Shown: in pieces, positions 24,311 to 38,141 of the stretch | How the letters are laid out: each line of letters opens with the position of its first letter | How positions within the stretch are numbered: the stretch's first letter is position 1 | NCBI RefSeq assembly: GCF_000165425.1 | Contig: NW_001798967.1 | Span: forward strand, 283,657-347,656 | DNA: 64,000 bases | Source of the DNA: Paramecium tetraurelia | Lineage: Eukaryota; Ciliophora; Oligohymenophorea; Peniculida; Parameciidae | Direction of reading: 5' to 3' | Made by a program: the position numbers and the translations under genes | The notes under the pieces: model-generated | What the model was told of the DNA's origin: nothing | What the model saw: only the letters and a program-made list of their open reading frames with translations | Databases searched by the model: none

Positions 24311-24931
24311 ATGGAATAGATTTATGACTAGATTCCCATGGTTGTAGTTCTTCTTATAGTGATGGTTCTGTAAAAATATTTTTAGGCAGAAACTATTTTT
24401 TAATTTTCATAGGAGTATATAATTGAGGTAGTACAATGTTGTATTTTGTTTGATAAGGTTATGACTATTTTTTAAATAGATTGGTATTCGTTTCTGAGTT
24501 TTCAAAGTTAAATTTCTTTAAACTTTTCCTCCTCCTTATTTGATTAATGTAATATTGATATGAAGAATCTTTTTTCGGAAGATTTCTCACAGTAGTTAAT
24601 TCGTGATTAATGGAATGAGATTAGGTCGATTGATTAGGATTTGGAGAGAGTTGTAAACATATATGATTATGCTGCAATCGAGGTGATTTTATGTTAACTT
24701 TATATCCAAAAACAGGTAGCACTTTCTGATTGTTGACTTATCTTGTTAATGATCGCTTGACAAACAATTAATATCGGGCTATAGGACTATTTTACAGATT
24801 CTCCATATTAATTAAGAAATTTTGTTCTAAGATATAATTATTTTTAAGAATTATCTAACTTTGATAATCCCAAGTTTGATCTTCAGAATTAAAACAATTA
24901 TACTTAAATGTCCTCCTAATTAATTAGATGA
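24311..24931 (+). CDS. Hypothetical protein
   Basis: Begins 57 bp after the trichocyst gene at ATG 24311 (MEQIYDQIPMVVVLL). One open frame runs to about 24734 with Leu/Phe/Gln-rich helical content and an acidic part (NEIRSIDQDLERVVNIYDY); a later frame (DYFTDSPYQLRNFVLRYNYF, ending TGA 24929-24931) looks like its continuation after one or more introns around 24680-24780 that I could not fix. No family recognised. Confidence 0.4.
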
Positions 24932-25327
24932 TAATTTCAACTACTATTAAATTAATATAATATGTTAGCTTAATTTTGAGAACTATTTTTAAGTTAACAC
25001 CATTATCTTACAAAGTATCCTTAGTTTTTATTCATCATTAAAATATTGCAATTAGAAGACTAAAAAAGATAGTATATATATAAGATTATTATTTTTCTTA
25101 TTGAAATTCATATTTCCAAAAATTTCAATTTTTCTGTATAGATAAAATTTTGAATATCTACCTAAAAGAAATAACTCAATTATGCTTCTATCTTAGGTTA
25201 ATTAATAACTTAAAAGTAGAATATAAAATTAATTGTTTTCTGAGCCAGTAATTTAAGAATGAGGCTAACAATATATCAAGATAATTAATAAAAGATTTAA
25301 TGATTTTTTGTATAGTTAGATTAAAGA

Positions 25328-25675
25328 TTGATTAAGCAAAGGAATTACCAAGAAGAGGATTTAAACTACAAAGTATCTTATTACTTTACTTTCTTTGTTA
25401 AATCTAAAGATTTCAATAAACATAAGCGAAATAAAATCGGTTTGATATTGTTATTTTTGGAACATAACAATATTGGAACCAAATCTATTGGTTTTGCTGT
25501 AATCGAAATGATGGAATATAATTTCTTTTGTTTATTGAAGATTCGTTAGAATAAAGTAAATAATTTAGAATTCCTGAATTGCTTATTGAGCATTTACATG
25601 AAAGGATAATACAATATCTAATAATTGACTGAGCTTCCTCTTTATATATTAAATAAATATAAGAATTAAATATGA
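25328..25675 (+). CDS. Small hypothetical protein, 5' end unresolved
   Basis: An open frame of 115 codons (IKQRNYQEEDLNYKVSYYF, FVKSKDFNKHKRNKIGLILL, IGFAVIEMMEYNFFCLL) ending at TGA 25673-25675. There is no ATG at its head. The same frame upstream has an ATG at 25259 but a TGA at 25301-25303 in between. Either a small intron is missed, or this is a remnant. No family recognised. The 326 bp before 25259 show nothing else. Confidence 0.3.
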
Positions 25676-25875
25676 AAGTAATGATTAACCAAAAGGAATG
25701 ATATATATGGAAAAATCAATCCACATTGTTTATAATTATTATAATCTTCCTTCTAAATTCTCAAATCTTTAGAAATGGGATGTTATTAGTGTATGTAGAT
25801 AGCAATACAAAATAACTAAAATCATTATATTTTAGTTCCTTAACTTTTATTAATATTTAGCTTTTAATATAATTA

Positions 25876-26834
25876 ATGCAAAATAAATAGATAAAAACAA
25901 ACACCTCATAAAATTTAAGGTAAAAGCTAGGTCTGAAAGACTCCTTAACCAATATTAATTAAATCTACAGTCAACCTCATTCATCAAAAGGTGCTGAAAC
26001 TAGAAAAAAGGAAGTAAATTCTTATTTATTTAGAATGTGTAAGATTGCAATACTATGAAGAAAAAATTATTTAACATGTTGGGATAAAACTATAATTCAA
26101 ACAAAGCGTTCTCCATATCCCCTACTAATTCCCTTAAGTAAAACTATTTTGTTTCCACATCAACACAATAAAATTCAAAATAGCTTTTACAAAAACAAAA
26201 TAACACTCTTGATTGCCATACTTCAGTTGCTTAAAATCTCTTTGGAAATTCAGCTAAGAATGTATAGTCATAACCATCATTAAACTAATTTGAAAAGTAC
26301 ACATCCTTCTTAGAGAATCAAAATTTTGAAAACCGTAATCCTCCAATCAATCCAGCAAAAAAAGTTGGGATTGCTAAGCCTAATTCTACTCAATCCAGAA
26401 ATCATAAAACTGACAGAAGTTCATTAATTGCATTATTTGAGAAATTGCATGAAAAGGAGTGTCATAATAAACATCGTAAATAAACATCCTAAAATTCTAA
26501 TTATGTTGTTAATAACTAAAAGTAACAGCCTTAAGAATGTTTTTATACAGAATTGAAGTTTCGACAAAAAATGAAAGGATCATTATCCAATAATTCCTCC
26601 GGTTAACTTTGTTCTCATCTTAACCCTAATTCATCATCTACTTAAATTCAGTAAAACCAATAAAATAGTATAGACGATAATTTACAATAATTAGCTGAAA
26701 GAATGTAATACATTTTAAATAGCTATCATTAAAAGTTGAAGCAAGTAGACTTTGAAAAAGAAGTGCTAATTTAAGAAATCTAATATTGGAAATCTAAATA
26801 TTAAAAGTGTTAATAAAAATCATCAATATCTTGA
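25876..26834 (+). CDS. Gln/Asn/Ser-rich protein with C-terminal coiled coil
   Basis: Start ATG 25876 (MQNKQIKTNTSQNLRQK). A 20-bp intron (GTAAATT...TTTAG, about 26016-26035) follows KGAETRKKE. The rest is one frame: low-complexity Asn/Ser/Gln segments, SLIALFEKLHEKECHNKHRK, and a terminal helix ERMQYILNSYHQKLKQVDF followed by EVLIQEIQYWKSKYQ, a probable coiled coil. About 310 residues. Unrecognised; such proteins are common among ciliate cytoskeletal components, which is only suggestive. Confidence 0.5.
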
Positions 26835-27382
26835 ATTTAAGTTTAGATTAAAAATTGATAATAATCTTTTTTTATAATGATTAATAATAAAATAAATAAA
26901 AAAATAAGTGAATTTTATAATCTTTATTTTTCGAATAGAAAAATTAAATCTTTATCATTTATATCTATTGAAAATATATAAAATGAAGTATTGATTAAAA
27001 AATGAAAATTATTTCTTATAAAATATGTTTACAGCTGGTTATATTGTGTTTTTATACTTAATATTTTCAATATACAATAAATTTAATTTTTGGATGATTC
27101 TATTTATAATATTTAATGAAATTTGGCAAAATAAGGGAAAAATCGTTTTCAATCCTACAAATTACAAGTTAATATATTAAATGTAAACTGCAACTAATTT
27201 GCTCATATCAGTCAATAATTATTTTCGTGGTGAAATGGAATATTATATATTTTATCTCTTAAATAATATCTTCAGTAATTAATTCAAATAAGTCAACTCA
27301 TAAAGGAGATTTATTATTTAATGAACTTTTTAACCATTACAAGCTCATTATTATGTTTATATATAAACAATTTAATTAAATT
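26835..27382. other. Convergent intergenic region
   Basis: About 550 bp of very AT-rich DNA between two converging genes. No coding frame, RNA gene or repeat recognised. Confidence 0.5.
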
Positions 27383-29679
27383 TCATTTATCAAAACAATT
27401 ATGTCCACACCCAGAAGGACATTAACTGTTGCTGCTAAACCAATTTTTCATTTCTTTCATGTGACCTCCATGCATACATTATTGACACCATAAGTAAAGA
27501 CCTCGTACAGGTTTAAAACTATTTTCTAACATTCAATAATACCATATTGAACAGATAAAATCGATCTTACAGACATTGCAAAAAGCTCCTGTTGTTTAGT
27601 TATTTTTGCATGGACCAAGACATTTATAATTGGTTACGTATTTATTGCTAGCTCTAAATTATTCAACTGGACTTTCTAATGCAGCTTTCATTGCTAACGT
27701 GTGTTTTCCAAATGCCACTAACAATTCAATATATGATTGAGTCCATTTTTTGGCATTTAAATCAGGGAACTACACATAATTTTTTGCACAAGCAGCCATC
27801 CAAAATCCACTTGGAAGATCTCCTTAATCAATGACATGTTGGATTAATTAAAGTATAGAATTAGAAATAACTTGCCTAATATACAATTAAAAGATTACAT
27901 CATATGTTATTTATCAGTCAATAAGTATCCAATAGGAGTCATTGTTCTTAACAAATTCTTGTAGTAAGGTATTCTTTCTATATGAACTTTTAAATGATTT
28001 TAATCTTCAATTATGATATTCTTGCTATCTAATTCTTATCTGAAGGCTGCTGGGTATTTTTCGAAATATTTATAAAGTTTTTATAGATCCTGTGAATCCA
28101 ATTATTTTTTTTCATGTGTTTTATTATTTTTTGTAATTTGTGTAGTTTATTCTAGAGGAGATTTTTAATCATCATCAGATTAATCATTACCTTTGTTTGG
28201 TAATTATACAGGACAATCCTACATAGAAATATTGGAGGCACAGTCTTTGGATAACTTTTTAAAGTCATTGATAAGATGTTCTAAAGCTTTCCAATAGTGT
28301 GCGATTTCTGGTTTATTAATTTGCAATGCAACATTGCTATTGTATGAAAAGTCTTTTTTCGAATTATAATTCTTTTAAAAATATTTTAATTCCTCATCAA
28401 AAGGGATTTTGGGATCAAATATTTAATCGATAGCTTCCATATAGAAAATTGATCTCACATTGCTCTTCTGAATTTGCGAGTTTTATGGAGATACTGATGT
28501 TGCCTTTTGAATGTCTTACTATGAATTATGAATTAGATTATTTTGAGATGTATTTTAAGTCTTAGCCTTTTGAAAGAAGATTTCATCATTAGAGGATTAC
28601 TTTTGAATTGATGACATGTTCATGTAATAGGGGTTGCTCTTTTCTGATTCATATTAATTTTAAAAGGGAGATTCTAGTTTCATGAGCAGATCATTGTATT
28701 AATTAAAGGCAACAGGAAATATGGGACAATTATTATATACTTGATACGCCTATCTCACGGATTGCATTCTCAAGAATTTATCCTTAGATCCAGTAAAGAC
28801 ATACTATTCATCCTAACTAAAAACAAAGGATGTAATAATATCATTATGACCTTTGACAATGTGCATGGGTCTAAAAGGAGTTCTGATATCATAAGTGGTG
28901 ACTGAGATATCTCTGTTCAATGATGACACACTCAGAAGTGAATTGTTCTATACATGCCATTTGATATGAGAAGACCCATCTATATGCTAAATGATTCCTT
29001 TTTCCCTGATATCAGTGTGGTTCTCTACTTACAAGATCTTGATTTCTTTATCATTTGATCCACTAGCCAAAACATTATCTTTAGTCCAATCCAAACAAAT
29101 AATTAGATTTGTCAATGGGTCTTGTTTCCTACCCTTTAGATTAATTTCGGTAACTATATCTTGTTGTTTCCTAATGTCAAAATATTCTAATTAGCCTGTA
29201 TCTGAAGCTGCCATGAAATAATTGTCTCTTGTAATATTAAATTTAATGTCTCTAATGGCTTCATTTCGTTATAATGTGAAAATTGGTTAAGCAGTAGTTT
29301 AACGGTAATCGTAATAATTAATTGTATAATCTTAGCCACCACTTATAAAACAGTTTTCATTGTGCCAATTCATTCTATGGATAGCTGCTTGATGATTTCT
29401 ATAAACAGTCTCTTTTTGCTTGTCAATATCCCAAACCTAAAATTACCCTTATACTGATGCAGCCAATAATAGAGTTGGCTTTTTGCGATTAAATTCAACA
29501 TAACCTATAGCTAATTTTGTGCCTTGTCTCCTCATATTCTATTTGATATTCATTTTTTTATTCACTTAATCCAAATCTATTATTTTTAAGATTTCTCTCC
29601 CTCCAACAACCAAATTCCTCCCTGATTAATCAATATCAATTGAGGATATGCTTGTTTGCAAATCTAAATCCTAATCCAT
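27383..29679 (-). CDS. WDR24: WDR24-like GATOR2/SEA complex subunit
   Basis: GATOR2 subunits WDR24 (Sea2) activate TORC1 signalling at the lysosome in response to amino acids. The N-terminal half is a WD40 propeller (VSSLNRDISVTTYDIRTPFR, HNDIITSFVFSQDEQYVFTG, GSNDKEIKIL, and SGGQDYTINYYDYR). After a helical middle, the C-terminus carries the zinc region typical of SEA subunits: CLGPCKNNQ, CNVC, PVRGLYLWCQQCMHGGHM and CPSGCGHNC. One in-frame TGA (27533-27535) lies between CNVC and PVRGLY; a 45-bp intron (GTAAGA...GTTAG) could remove it but would also take a zinc-binding Cys, so the exact splicing is open. About 750 residues. The WD40 part alone would be compatible with other families; the C-terminal motif decides. 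Confidence 0.8.
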
Positions 29680-29758
29680 TTTATTTATATAAATATTTAT
29701 TATGTAATTATAAGTCAAAATAACACAAAGAATAGATTGCTATGTTAGTCTCCCAAGA

Positions 29759-32756
29759 ATGTTCTAGTAATTCACAACTCAATCTTTTTCGTAAGGCAAT
29801 CTAGGTTAGGTGATAAAAGCGTAATGATATCCTCCTTATTAAAGTGAATTAATGAAGACCCAATAAATTGCATATTTTAGTTGTTAAGGTATTTCCGAAG
29901 ATAATATGATTGAAATTGGTTTTTAATTTGCTCAGCTTTTAAATATTGATGATGGTGATTTTTTATAAATAGCAACAGGTAAATTTCTTTTTAGAATAAA
30001 TTTAAGTCTCAAATTGCAATCAATCCAGTGCTATAACTATATATGTTTAAAAATGGTCAGATTATATGATTGTTCAGCATTAAAAAGATGTTTTTGAAAC
30101 AGGTCTTCTTAATAGTATTTAAATTGTCTATAACGAATTGCTTTTTCCAATATTTTATTAAGAAGGACAATTTGTTACTTTTACTTTCAAAGCCTAAGAT
30201 TATAAGGGTCCAATTGCCATCAGTCCTAACTGTGAAATTAATATTTTAATTGAGGAGGAATAAAAACCAGATCAGAAATTGGATTTAATTGAATTGAATG
30301 TTCTTCTCAAAGACAAAGACTCTTTTGAATCCTATATTGAAATAAATACAGATCTATATCATAATAATAGATTGGACAAATTATATTAGATAACTTACTC
30401 ATCATCATTTCCTAAATCATATAGAAATTATGTTAAATATGCCAAACACTTGAAAAAAAACAAATAGAAATAAAATATTCCTAAAACTGCGATTGTCTAG
30501 TTCAGATAAGACAATGAAATCAAAAATAATAAATAATGTTTAATTTCGAAATTCTATGCCAAATATCTTGGAATAAGAGAAGGTTAAGTGATTTTAATCA
30601 ATACATAGGAACAGGATATTAGTAAAGAAGCAACTATTAGAACATTCAAAAGAAACTAGTTTATATTTCAAAAAATATATTTCAATTTCTTCACAGATCA
30701 ACCTTTAAAAAAAGAGTCTATTATTTAATAGATATTAGAAAAAATTGAGAAAAACTAATAAACTGTTTTACAAAGTAATTAAAGATTAAAATATTAGGCA
30801 GAGTTCATTATTAGGAACAACTCTACTTTTTGAGGATAGTGCAATTAATTGGTAATCAACCAGAACACTTCCTCTAAACGTTGTCTATTGTAAATGAACA
30901 TAATGAACCTAAAGTAATTGGAGAAAGAGAAAAAGGATTGTTAACAAAATATTTAGAAGAACATGTTAGAGTTATTGGATTTACAACTCCAATCTAAAAA
31001 GAAATAAAACTTGCTTAGTACTATGGTTTAAAATCGAAAAAAGTACTTTTATAGGATTATAAATTATTTTTGCAATTATTTGATGGGCCAATCAAATAAA
31101 TAGAGTCTATTTTAATTTAAGAATCTAAATCTTAATGTTTAATTAGCTGTAAAGAAACTTAAGCTATGTAAATTTTGGTTTCCTATTTAAAAACTAAATT
31201 TGAAATAATTAAATTAAATATAGACAAATTAAATCAACAAGGGTAGAATGAAAAACTATCAAATGGTAAGAATTTGAATTTATCATAGTTAAAAAATTTA
31301 TCAAGCACATCTTTTGGTAATCAAGATAAGCTTCTTTGAATCCTATCCTTATAGTAGTTAAAGGAGTTGAATCAATTAAAAGCATCGATTTAATTGATTT
31401 TTAATAGTCATTCTAAATACTTATTTCAAATGTATATTGATATCATTCATCTAGGTTTTAAGTAAGATTATTAGAAACTCAATTATGGAATATCAATCTG
31501 TTAAATTAATAGTTATTTCACCATCTAAGGACTATTTAAATGGAAATCTATAAAGTATACTTATTATTTAAATTAAGAAATATTTTCAAAGGAAACTATC
31601 ATAGAATTCAATAAACCAAAACAAGAACTCAGATAGAGAATTTTTGAATAATGTTATCATTCTCATTAGATCAAGAAATCTGCTGAACTTTTAGCATCAA
31701 AATCTGAAAATTTCAATTATTCCTAATTTCACGCCTTATAAAAGAGAGAGAAATATTAAGAAGAATTGAATCAAGAAATATCAGAAGAATGGATTTTATA
31801 ATAAATTAATGATTTGCAAGATTAATAAGTGTAATTGAAATAAAAAATACCCACTTTTAAAGAAATAGGTGGTCTGAAAGAATAAAAGTAGATAATATTG
31901 GATTTATTTGAATTGCCTATGAAATATGAGCATTTATTTGCTAAATCCAAAATTAAGCTACCAAAAAGTGTTTTAATTTATGGTATGCCAGGTTGTGGAA
32001 AAACCTATTTTAGTTTGAGTATCTGCAATGAATTAAAAATTAATGTGATAACAGTAAAGGGACCTGAATTACTAGATAAATATATAGGTATATTAAGAAA
32101 TAATAAGTATAGGATCTTCTGAATAGAATGTTAGAGATCTATTTTAAAAGGCATAATCATAATCTCCTTGCATTATATTTTTGGATGAAATAGATTCCGT
32201 AGTGCCAGTGAGAACATCTTCACATTCTGGAGTGACAGATAGGGTAGTCAATCAATTTTTATGCTATTTGGATGGAGTGGAGGAAGGAATGAAGGGAGTA
32301 TACATAGTAGCTGCTTCTAGTAGACCTGATTTAATTGACCCAGCTATTTTAAGGCCAGGAAGAATAGACAAGCATGTTAGAATAGATTTGCCGAATAAGG
32401 AGGAGATCCTTTAAATTTTGGAGATTTATAAAGGACCATTAGAGTTTGATGGAATTTCAGAATAAGAAATAGCTGATTCATTGTTTGGGTTATCTTAGGC
32501 AGACGTTGTGTCCTTTTTCAAAGAAGCCAGAATATATTTAACTGATAGAATAGTATAATTAGAAGACTTTAGTCTTAAAAGAAAGGTGTAAAAAATTGAA
32601 GATTTTAAATTAACAAAGGAATTGTTTTAGGAGATTATGAAGAGTATGAAACCAAGTTTGAGTCAAAAATAGATAGTCTTTTATAAAGATGTTTATAGCA
32701 GATTTGAGAAGGGCGGCTTAAAAGATATGAGTAATCAAAAATAAGCTTTGTAGTGA
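29759..32756 (+). CDS. PEX1: Peroxin 1, AAA ATPase for peroxisomal receptor recycling
   Basis: PEX1 with PEX6 forms the AAA motor that pulls ubiquitinated PEX5 from the peroxisome membrane. Seen in order: a PEX1-type N-domain ([49 protein letters not shown]); a poorly conserved D1; and a well-conserved D2 from [18 protein letters not shown] with Walker [21 protein letters not shown], Walker [21 protein letters not shown], and [29 protein letters not shown] and GVTDRVVNQ are typical of PEX1. In D1 the place of Walker A holds [11 protein letters not shown], so D1 probably does not bind ATP normally. Eight introns of 23-28 bp are inferred, among them 29821-29844, 29979-30006, 30775-30797, 31266-31288, 31432-31454, 31555-31577 and 32088-32112; three end in AAG. 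Confidence 0.88.
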
Positions 32757-32811
32757 TTATATGTTATTTTGTTAAATTAGATTGATTATTCTTTTAAAGT
32801 CTAAAATCTAT

Positions 32812-32859
32812 GAATTTGAATTCTATTTCATTAAATCAACGGAAATAGAATTCAAATTC
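32812..32859. repeat. Perfect 18-bp inverted repeat
   Basis: GAATTTGAATTCTATTTC at 32812-32829 is exactly repeated in inverted orientation at 32842-32859, with a 12-bp spacer. It lies 55 bp after the PEX1 stop, in the 400-bp gap before the kinase gene. In RNA it would form a strong hairpin. It could mark a transcript 3' end or be a trace of an excised element; neither is shown. Confidence 0.9.
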
Positions 32860-33164
32860 TTTAAGGAGAATTTTAAAATAAACTTGCATATAATAGTTTA
32901 TATATGATTTATTATGAACATTGTTGTAAAATTGAAATTCATTTAATAATATTCTCTTCAAGACTTAAGAAATAGAACGAAAGCACTAACAAAAGATAAA
33001 TCCTTAAAGATTTATTTAATATTATTATTAATATAAAAATTTAAATGAGATTGAATCTTCTTAGGGTTGTGAAATTATATTTCTTTAAGATCACAAAGGA
33101 GTTTTCCCTATAATTACAAAATTAATATATATTTTAGTTTAATAAATAAAAAATAGTTCTAATT

Positions 33165-34988
<1,824 letters not shown>

Positions 34989-35122
34989 ATTACTATTTTT
35001 CTTAACTATGCATATATATATTGCATAGCTAATCAATTTTTTATACTTATATTAAAAATATATGTTTAATTATATTATAGTTATTTTAAAAACTACAGTT
35101 ATTTTTTATAATAAAAAAAAGT

Positions 35123-35194
35123 TGCGTCTATCGGGACTCGAACCCGACCTAAATGCTTGGAAGGCATTCGTACGAACCTCTATACTATAGACGC
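35123..35194 (-). tRNA. tRNA-Gly(UCC)
   Basis: On the minus strand the acceptor stem GCGTCTA pairs with TAGACGC, followed by discriminator A. Anticodon stem AATGC/GCATT closes the loop CTTCCAA, giving anticodon UCC (reads GGA and probably GGG). The T-arm is TCGGG-TTCGAGT-CCCGA. 72 nt, no intron, CCA not encoded; a run of T follows on the transcribed strand as expected for RNA polymerase III termination. Confidence 0.95.
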
Positions 35195-35915
35195 TGACTG
35201 AGATTTAAAAGGTTTTCTTGTATATCAACATCTCTAATTAAAATTAGAAATGGGTTTTTCCGCACATCTATGATATCATTTTCTTAAAGATATGATTAAT
35301 AAAAAGTAAAATATGTTTATATGATTATATTAATTTTACTCCATTTTTATTATTTTAATACTAATCGACAGTTTTTAAGTTTTCAGATTTCCTCTCATGT
35401 TGATCTTCATCTAAACATAATTATTTTTGAAGATATTATTATTAAATATAATAGTAAGTACTTAAATCATTTATTATTATAATTCTTTTATTTGCTGAAT
35501 CGAAAGTCTAGATTAAATGAAAGGAAGTAGATATTGTTATGGTTCTATTTGAATATTATCTTATTTCACTTATATTTTTGATACTATAAATATTATAAAG
35601 TATTTTTTATCTTTTATATGATTTGATAAAATTGAATATTTTACTTATAATACTCCATCTAATAAAGTGTGTTATATAGATTTAAATACTCTGTTAATAA
35701 TAATAATAAATAGTAAACACTTCTATGTAATAATAAAAAGGCAGATCTACCAATCTCTACAATAAGAAAATGACTTGATTATAACAAATGATAATTAACT
35801 GCAAAATCAGGATATCTAATCATATTCCTTGTGACTTAAACAGATGAAATTACTGTATGTTATTTTATTATAGTAATGATTTATTTATAAATATTAAAAA
35901 AAATAATTTATATAA
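35195..35915. other. Intergenic, AT-rich
   Basis: About 720 bp between the tRNA gene and an EF-hand gene. Very AT-rich with no coding frame or repeat recognised; presumably holds the promoter of the downstream gene. Confidence 0.5.
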
Positions 35916-36410
35916 ATGAGCTTGGAAGTTAAGAATGCACATAGATAAGCATTTAAAGAAATCTTTTCGATGAAGGCAGTTGAAGGAAAACTAGACAAAA
36001 AGGGACTGGCTGATCTTTTTATTATGATTGATTACAAGGTGATGTGATTGTTTGTAATGATTGTTAGATTCCATAAGAATAATTTGATGAGATGGTTTAA
36101 AGAATATTCGGGAAGAAAGAATAGATTGGATTTGAAGAGTTTTTAAAAATCTTTAATTTAAAACTGACAGATTACACTTTTAATGATGTGAGAAATGCCT
36201 TCAAATTATTAGCAAAAGATGATGATAGGTATAACAATAGATCAATTAATATTTAGGTACATTCCCTTAGAGAAGATTAAGAAGGTGTTGCTAAAGAATA
36301 ATGTACCTGCTGAGGAAGTTGAATTTTTATGTCATCAATTGGATCCATTCACTGATACGATGAAGAGAGTCAATTATGCTGAGTTCTTGAAGAGCTTGAG
36401 CAATGTTTGA
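35916..36410 (+). CDS. Small EF-hand-fold protein, calmodulin/centrin-like
   Basis: About 145 residues from MSLEVKNAHRQAFKEIF. The length and helix pattern match the calmodulin/centrin superfamily (QFDEMVQRIFGKKEQIGFEEF; VNYAEFLKSLSNV at the end), but the loops lack the regular Asp/Asn/Gly calcium ligands, so calcium binding is doubtful. Two introns are forced by frame: a 29-bp one with a GTG donor after MIDYK and a 28-bp one (GTATAAC...TTTAG) before YIPLEKIKKVLLKNN. Could be a light-chain-like subunit of a dynein or myosin complex; this is inference. Confidence 0.65.
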
Positions 36411-36465
36411 TCTATGCGGATTAAAAGTATTACTTAATATTAAATTATTTAAATAAATTTTAATA

Positions 36466-38114
36466 ATGAACTTTTCCCCACAATTAGGATTTCTAGCTCA
36501 AAAGTTTTAGGAGAAATAATAGAACAATAGGATCACAAAGAGTGATTTAGAATAAATACTAGAAACTGCTAATTATTGTTAATCTGAAATTTAATCTTTA
36601 ATCTAATAAATCAATGAAGATGAAATAAGTAAAAGTAAATTGTTATATAGCCTATAATTAGTTTTTGTCGATTGTGGGAGTTTCTGAAAATAGTCAAAAT
36701 GTATAAACCTATTAATAAAATAATGGGTATGAGATGGTTTCTGAATAATAATAAAAGTTGACATCTGAATAGCTTCAGAGCATTTATGATGATTACAAAA
36801 TTGCATTAAAAAATCAGGATTTCGAAAAAACCAAGTTAATTCTAAGTATTTGATTATATTAAATCCCAAGATTAGTATAGAGATATTGATTTAGTTAATA
36901 AAATTGATCCATCCTAAAGATAAATCTCAACATACATAGCTGTTTAGGGTCCAGATGATAATATAGCATAGCAAACATTGGAATTGTTGTTTGATTTTGG
37001 CGCCAACTTTAATTACAAAGATTAATTAGGGCAATCGATTTTGTTTTATATCTGCAGAGACGGAAGACTAAAACTACTCGACTTTGTATTGTCAACCAAC
37101 TCTGTAAATGTCAATGACTAAGATCGATATGGATAAACACCTCTGTTCTATGCTGCAAGAGATAATAGATATGACATTGTCATTAGGTATGATAATAATT
37201 GTCTATAGGTTTCAGATTGATTTAGTATGGAATCGATGTTAACATTGTGGATAAACTTTCAAGTTAAACAGCCTTATTCTATGCAGCCAATGGAGGACAT
37301 GTTGACATATGCAAAGTATTGATAGAAGTACAACAATCATATTTAATATAAGAATGGAAGTAATCCAGGACACATTGATTCATCTAAAAAAAATGCTCTA
37401 TTTTTTGCTAGGAAATACAATAGAAAGGAAGTGATAGATCTATTTAATAACTACTTCAATAAAAATAAGGATGATATGTCTAAAAACAGTGGAGGAAATG
37501 ATAATAGCAAAGGAGAAGCACCTAGATCGTAACAATAAAAGCGAAAATTCAATAACCTCCCCAAATAGTCATACAAATTGATATTTACAGATAACTAAGG
37601 GAACTAGAGAGAATTGAATTCTGTTGAGTTTTAAAAGTTTCAATAGGAATACCCTGAAGTTGCTAATTTAATTGTAAATGCTGATGAATTGATTGACGAT
37701 ACCATCATCAATTAAATTAAGGATGATGATACATGGGAGAAGATTGCTAAGAAGGTCTTAGGTATTTATACAGCATAATTCCTTCTTTAGGCATTATTTG
37801 GAAGGCAAAAGGAGCTCATTTGTTTCATCAACCAGTTGATCAGAAAAAGTATGGAATCAGTGATTACTACGAAATAGTTTCAAAACCAATGGATTTTGGA
37901 ACAATTAAAGTATTGAGGTATTATTACGATATAGAACAAATTAAATTCAAATGTGTATAGTTCTTGCCAGGAATTTTATGATGATGTGTTGCAGGTTTTT
38001 GAAAATTGTATTTTGTATAATGGGGAAACTAGTGAGGTGGGATAGATCGGATTAAGTATCAAATAGGAGTTTCAAAACCAATTAGAGTTGACATTATTAA
38101 AAAAATATTTATGA
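36466..38114 (+). CDS. Ankyrin-repeat protein with C-terminal bromodomain
   Basis: Start MNFSPQLGFLAQKFQEKQ, then ankyrin repeats (LLFDFGANFNYKDQLGQSIL, RYGQTPLFYAARDNRYDIVI, YGIDVNIVDKLSSQTALFYA, NGGHVDICKVLIE, and KKNALFFARKYNRKEV), a basic linker, and a bromodomain: LFHQPVDQKKYGISDYYEIV, SKPMDFGTIKNKLNSNVY, CQEFYDDVLQVFENCILYNG, where the Asn in LYNG is the acetyl-lysine-binding residue. Several small introns are required (22-29 bp), two inside the bromodomain. About 480 residues. Likely nuclear reader of acetylated histones with a protein-binding ankyrin module; the combination is unusual outside ciliates as far as I know. Confidence 0.82.
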
Positions 38115-38141
38115 TGATTATAACATCAAATTTTTCTTTTT

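Noticed and set aside
36603-36869. Minus-strand 88-residue frame inside the ankyrin-bromodomain gene
   Set aside because: The plus strand is coding there through a 22-bp intron; the minus frame has no supporting features.
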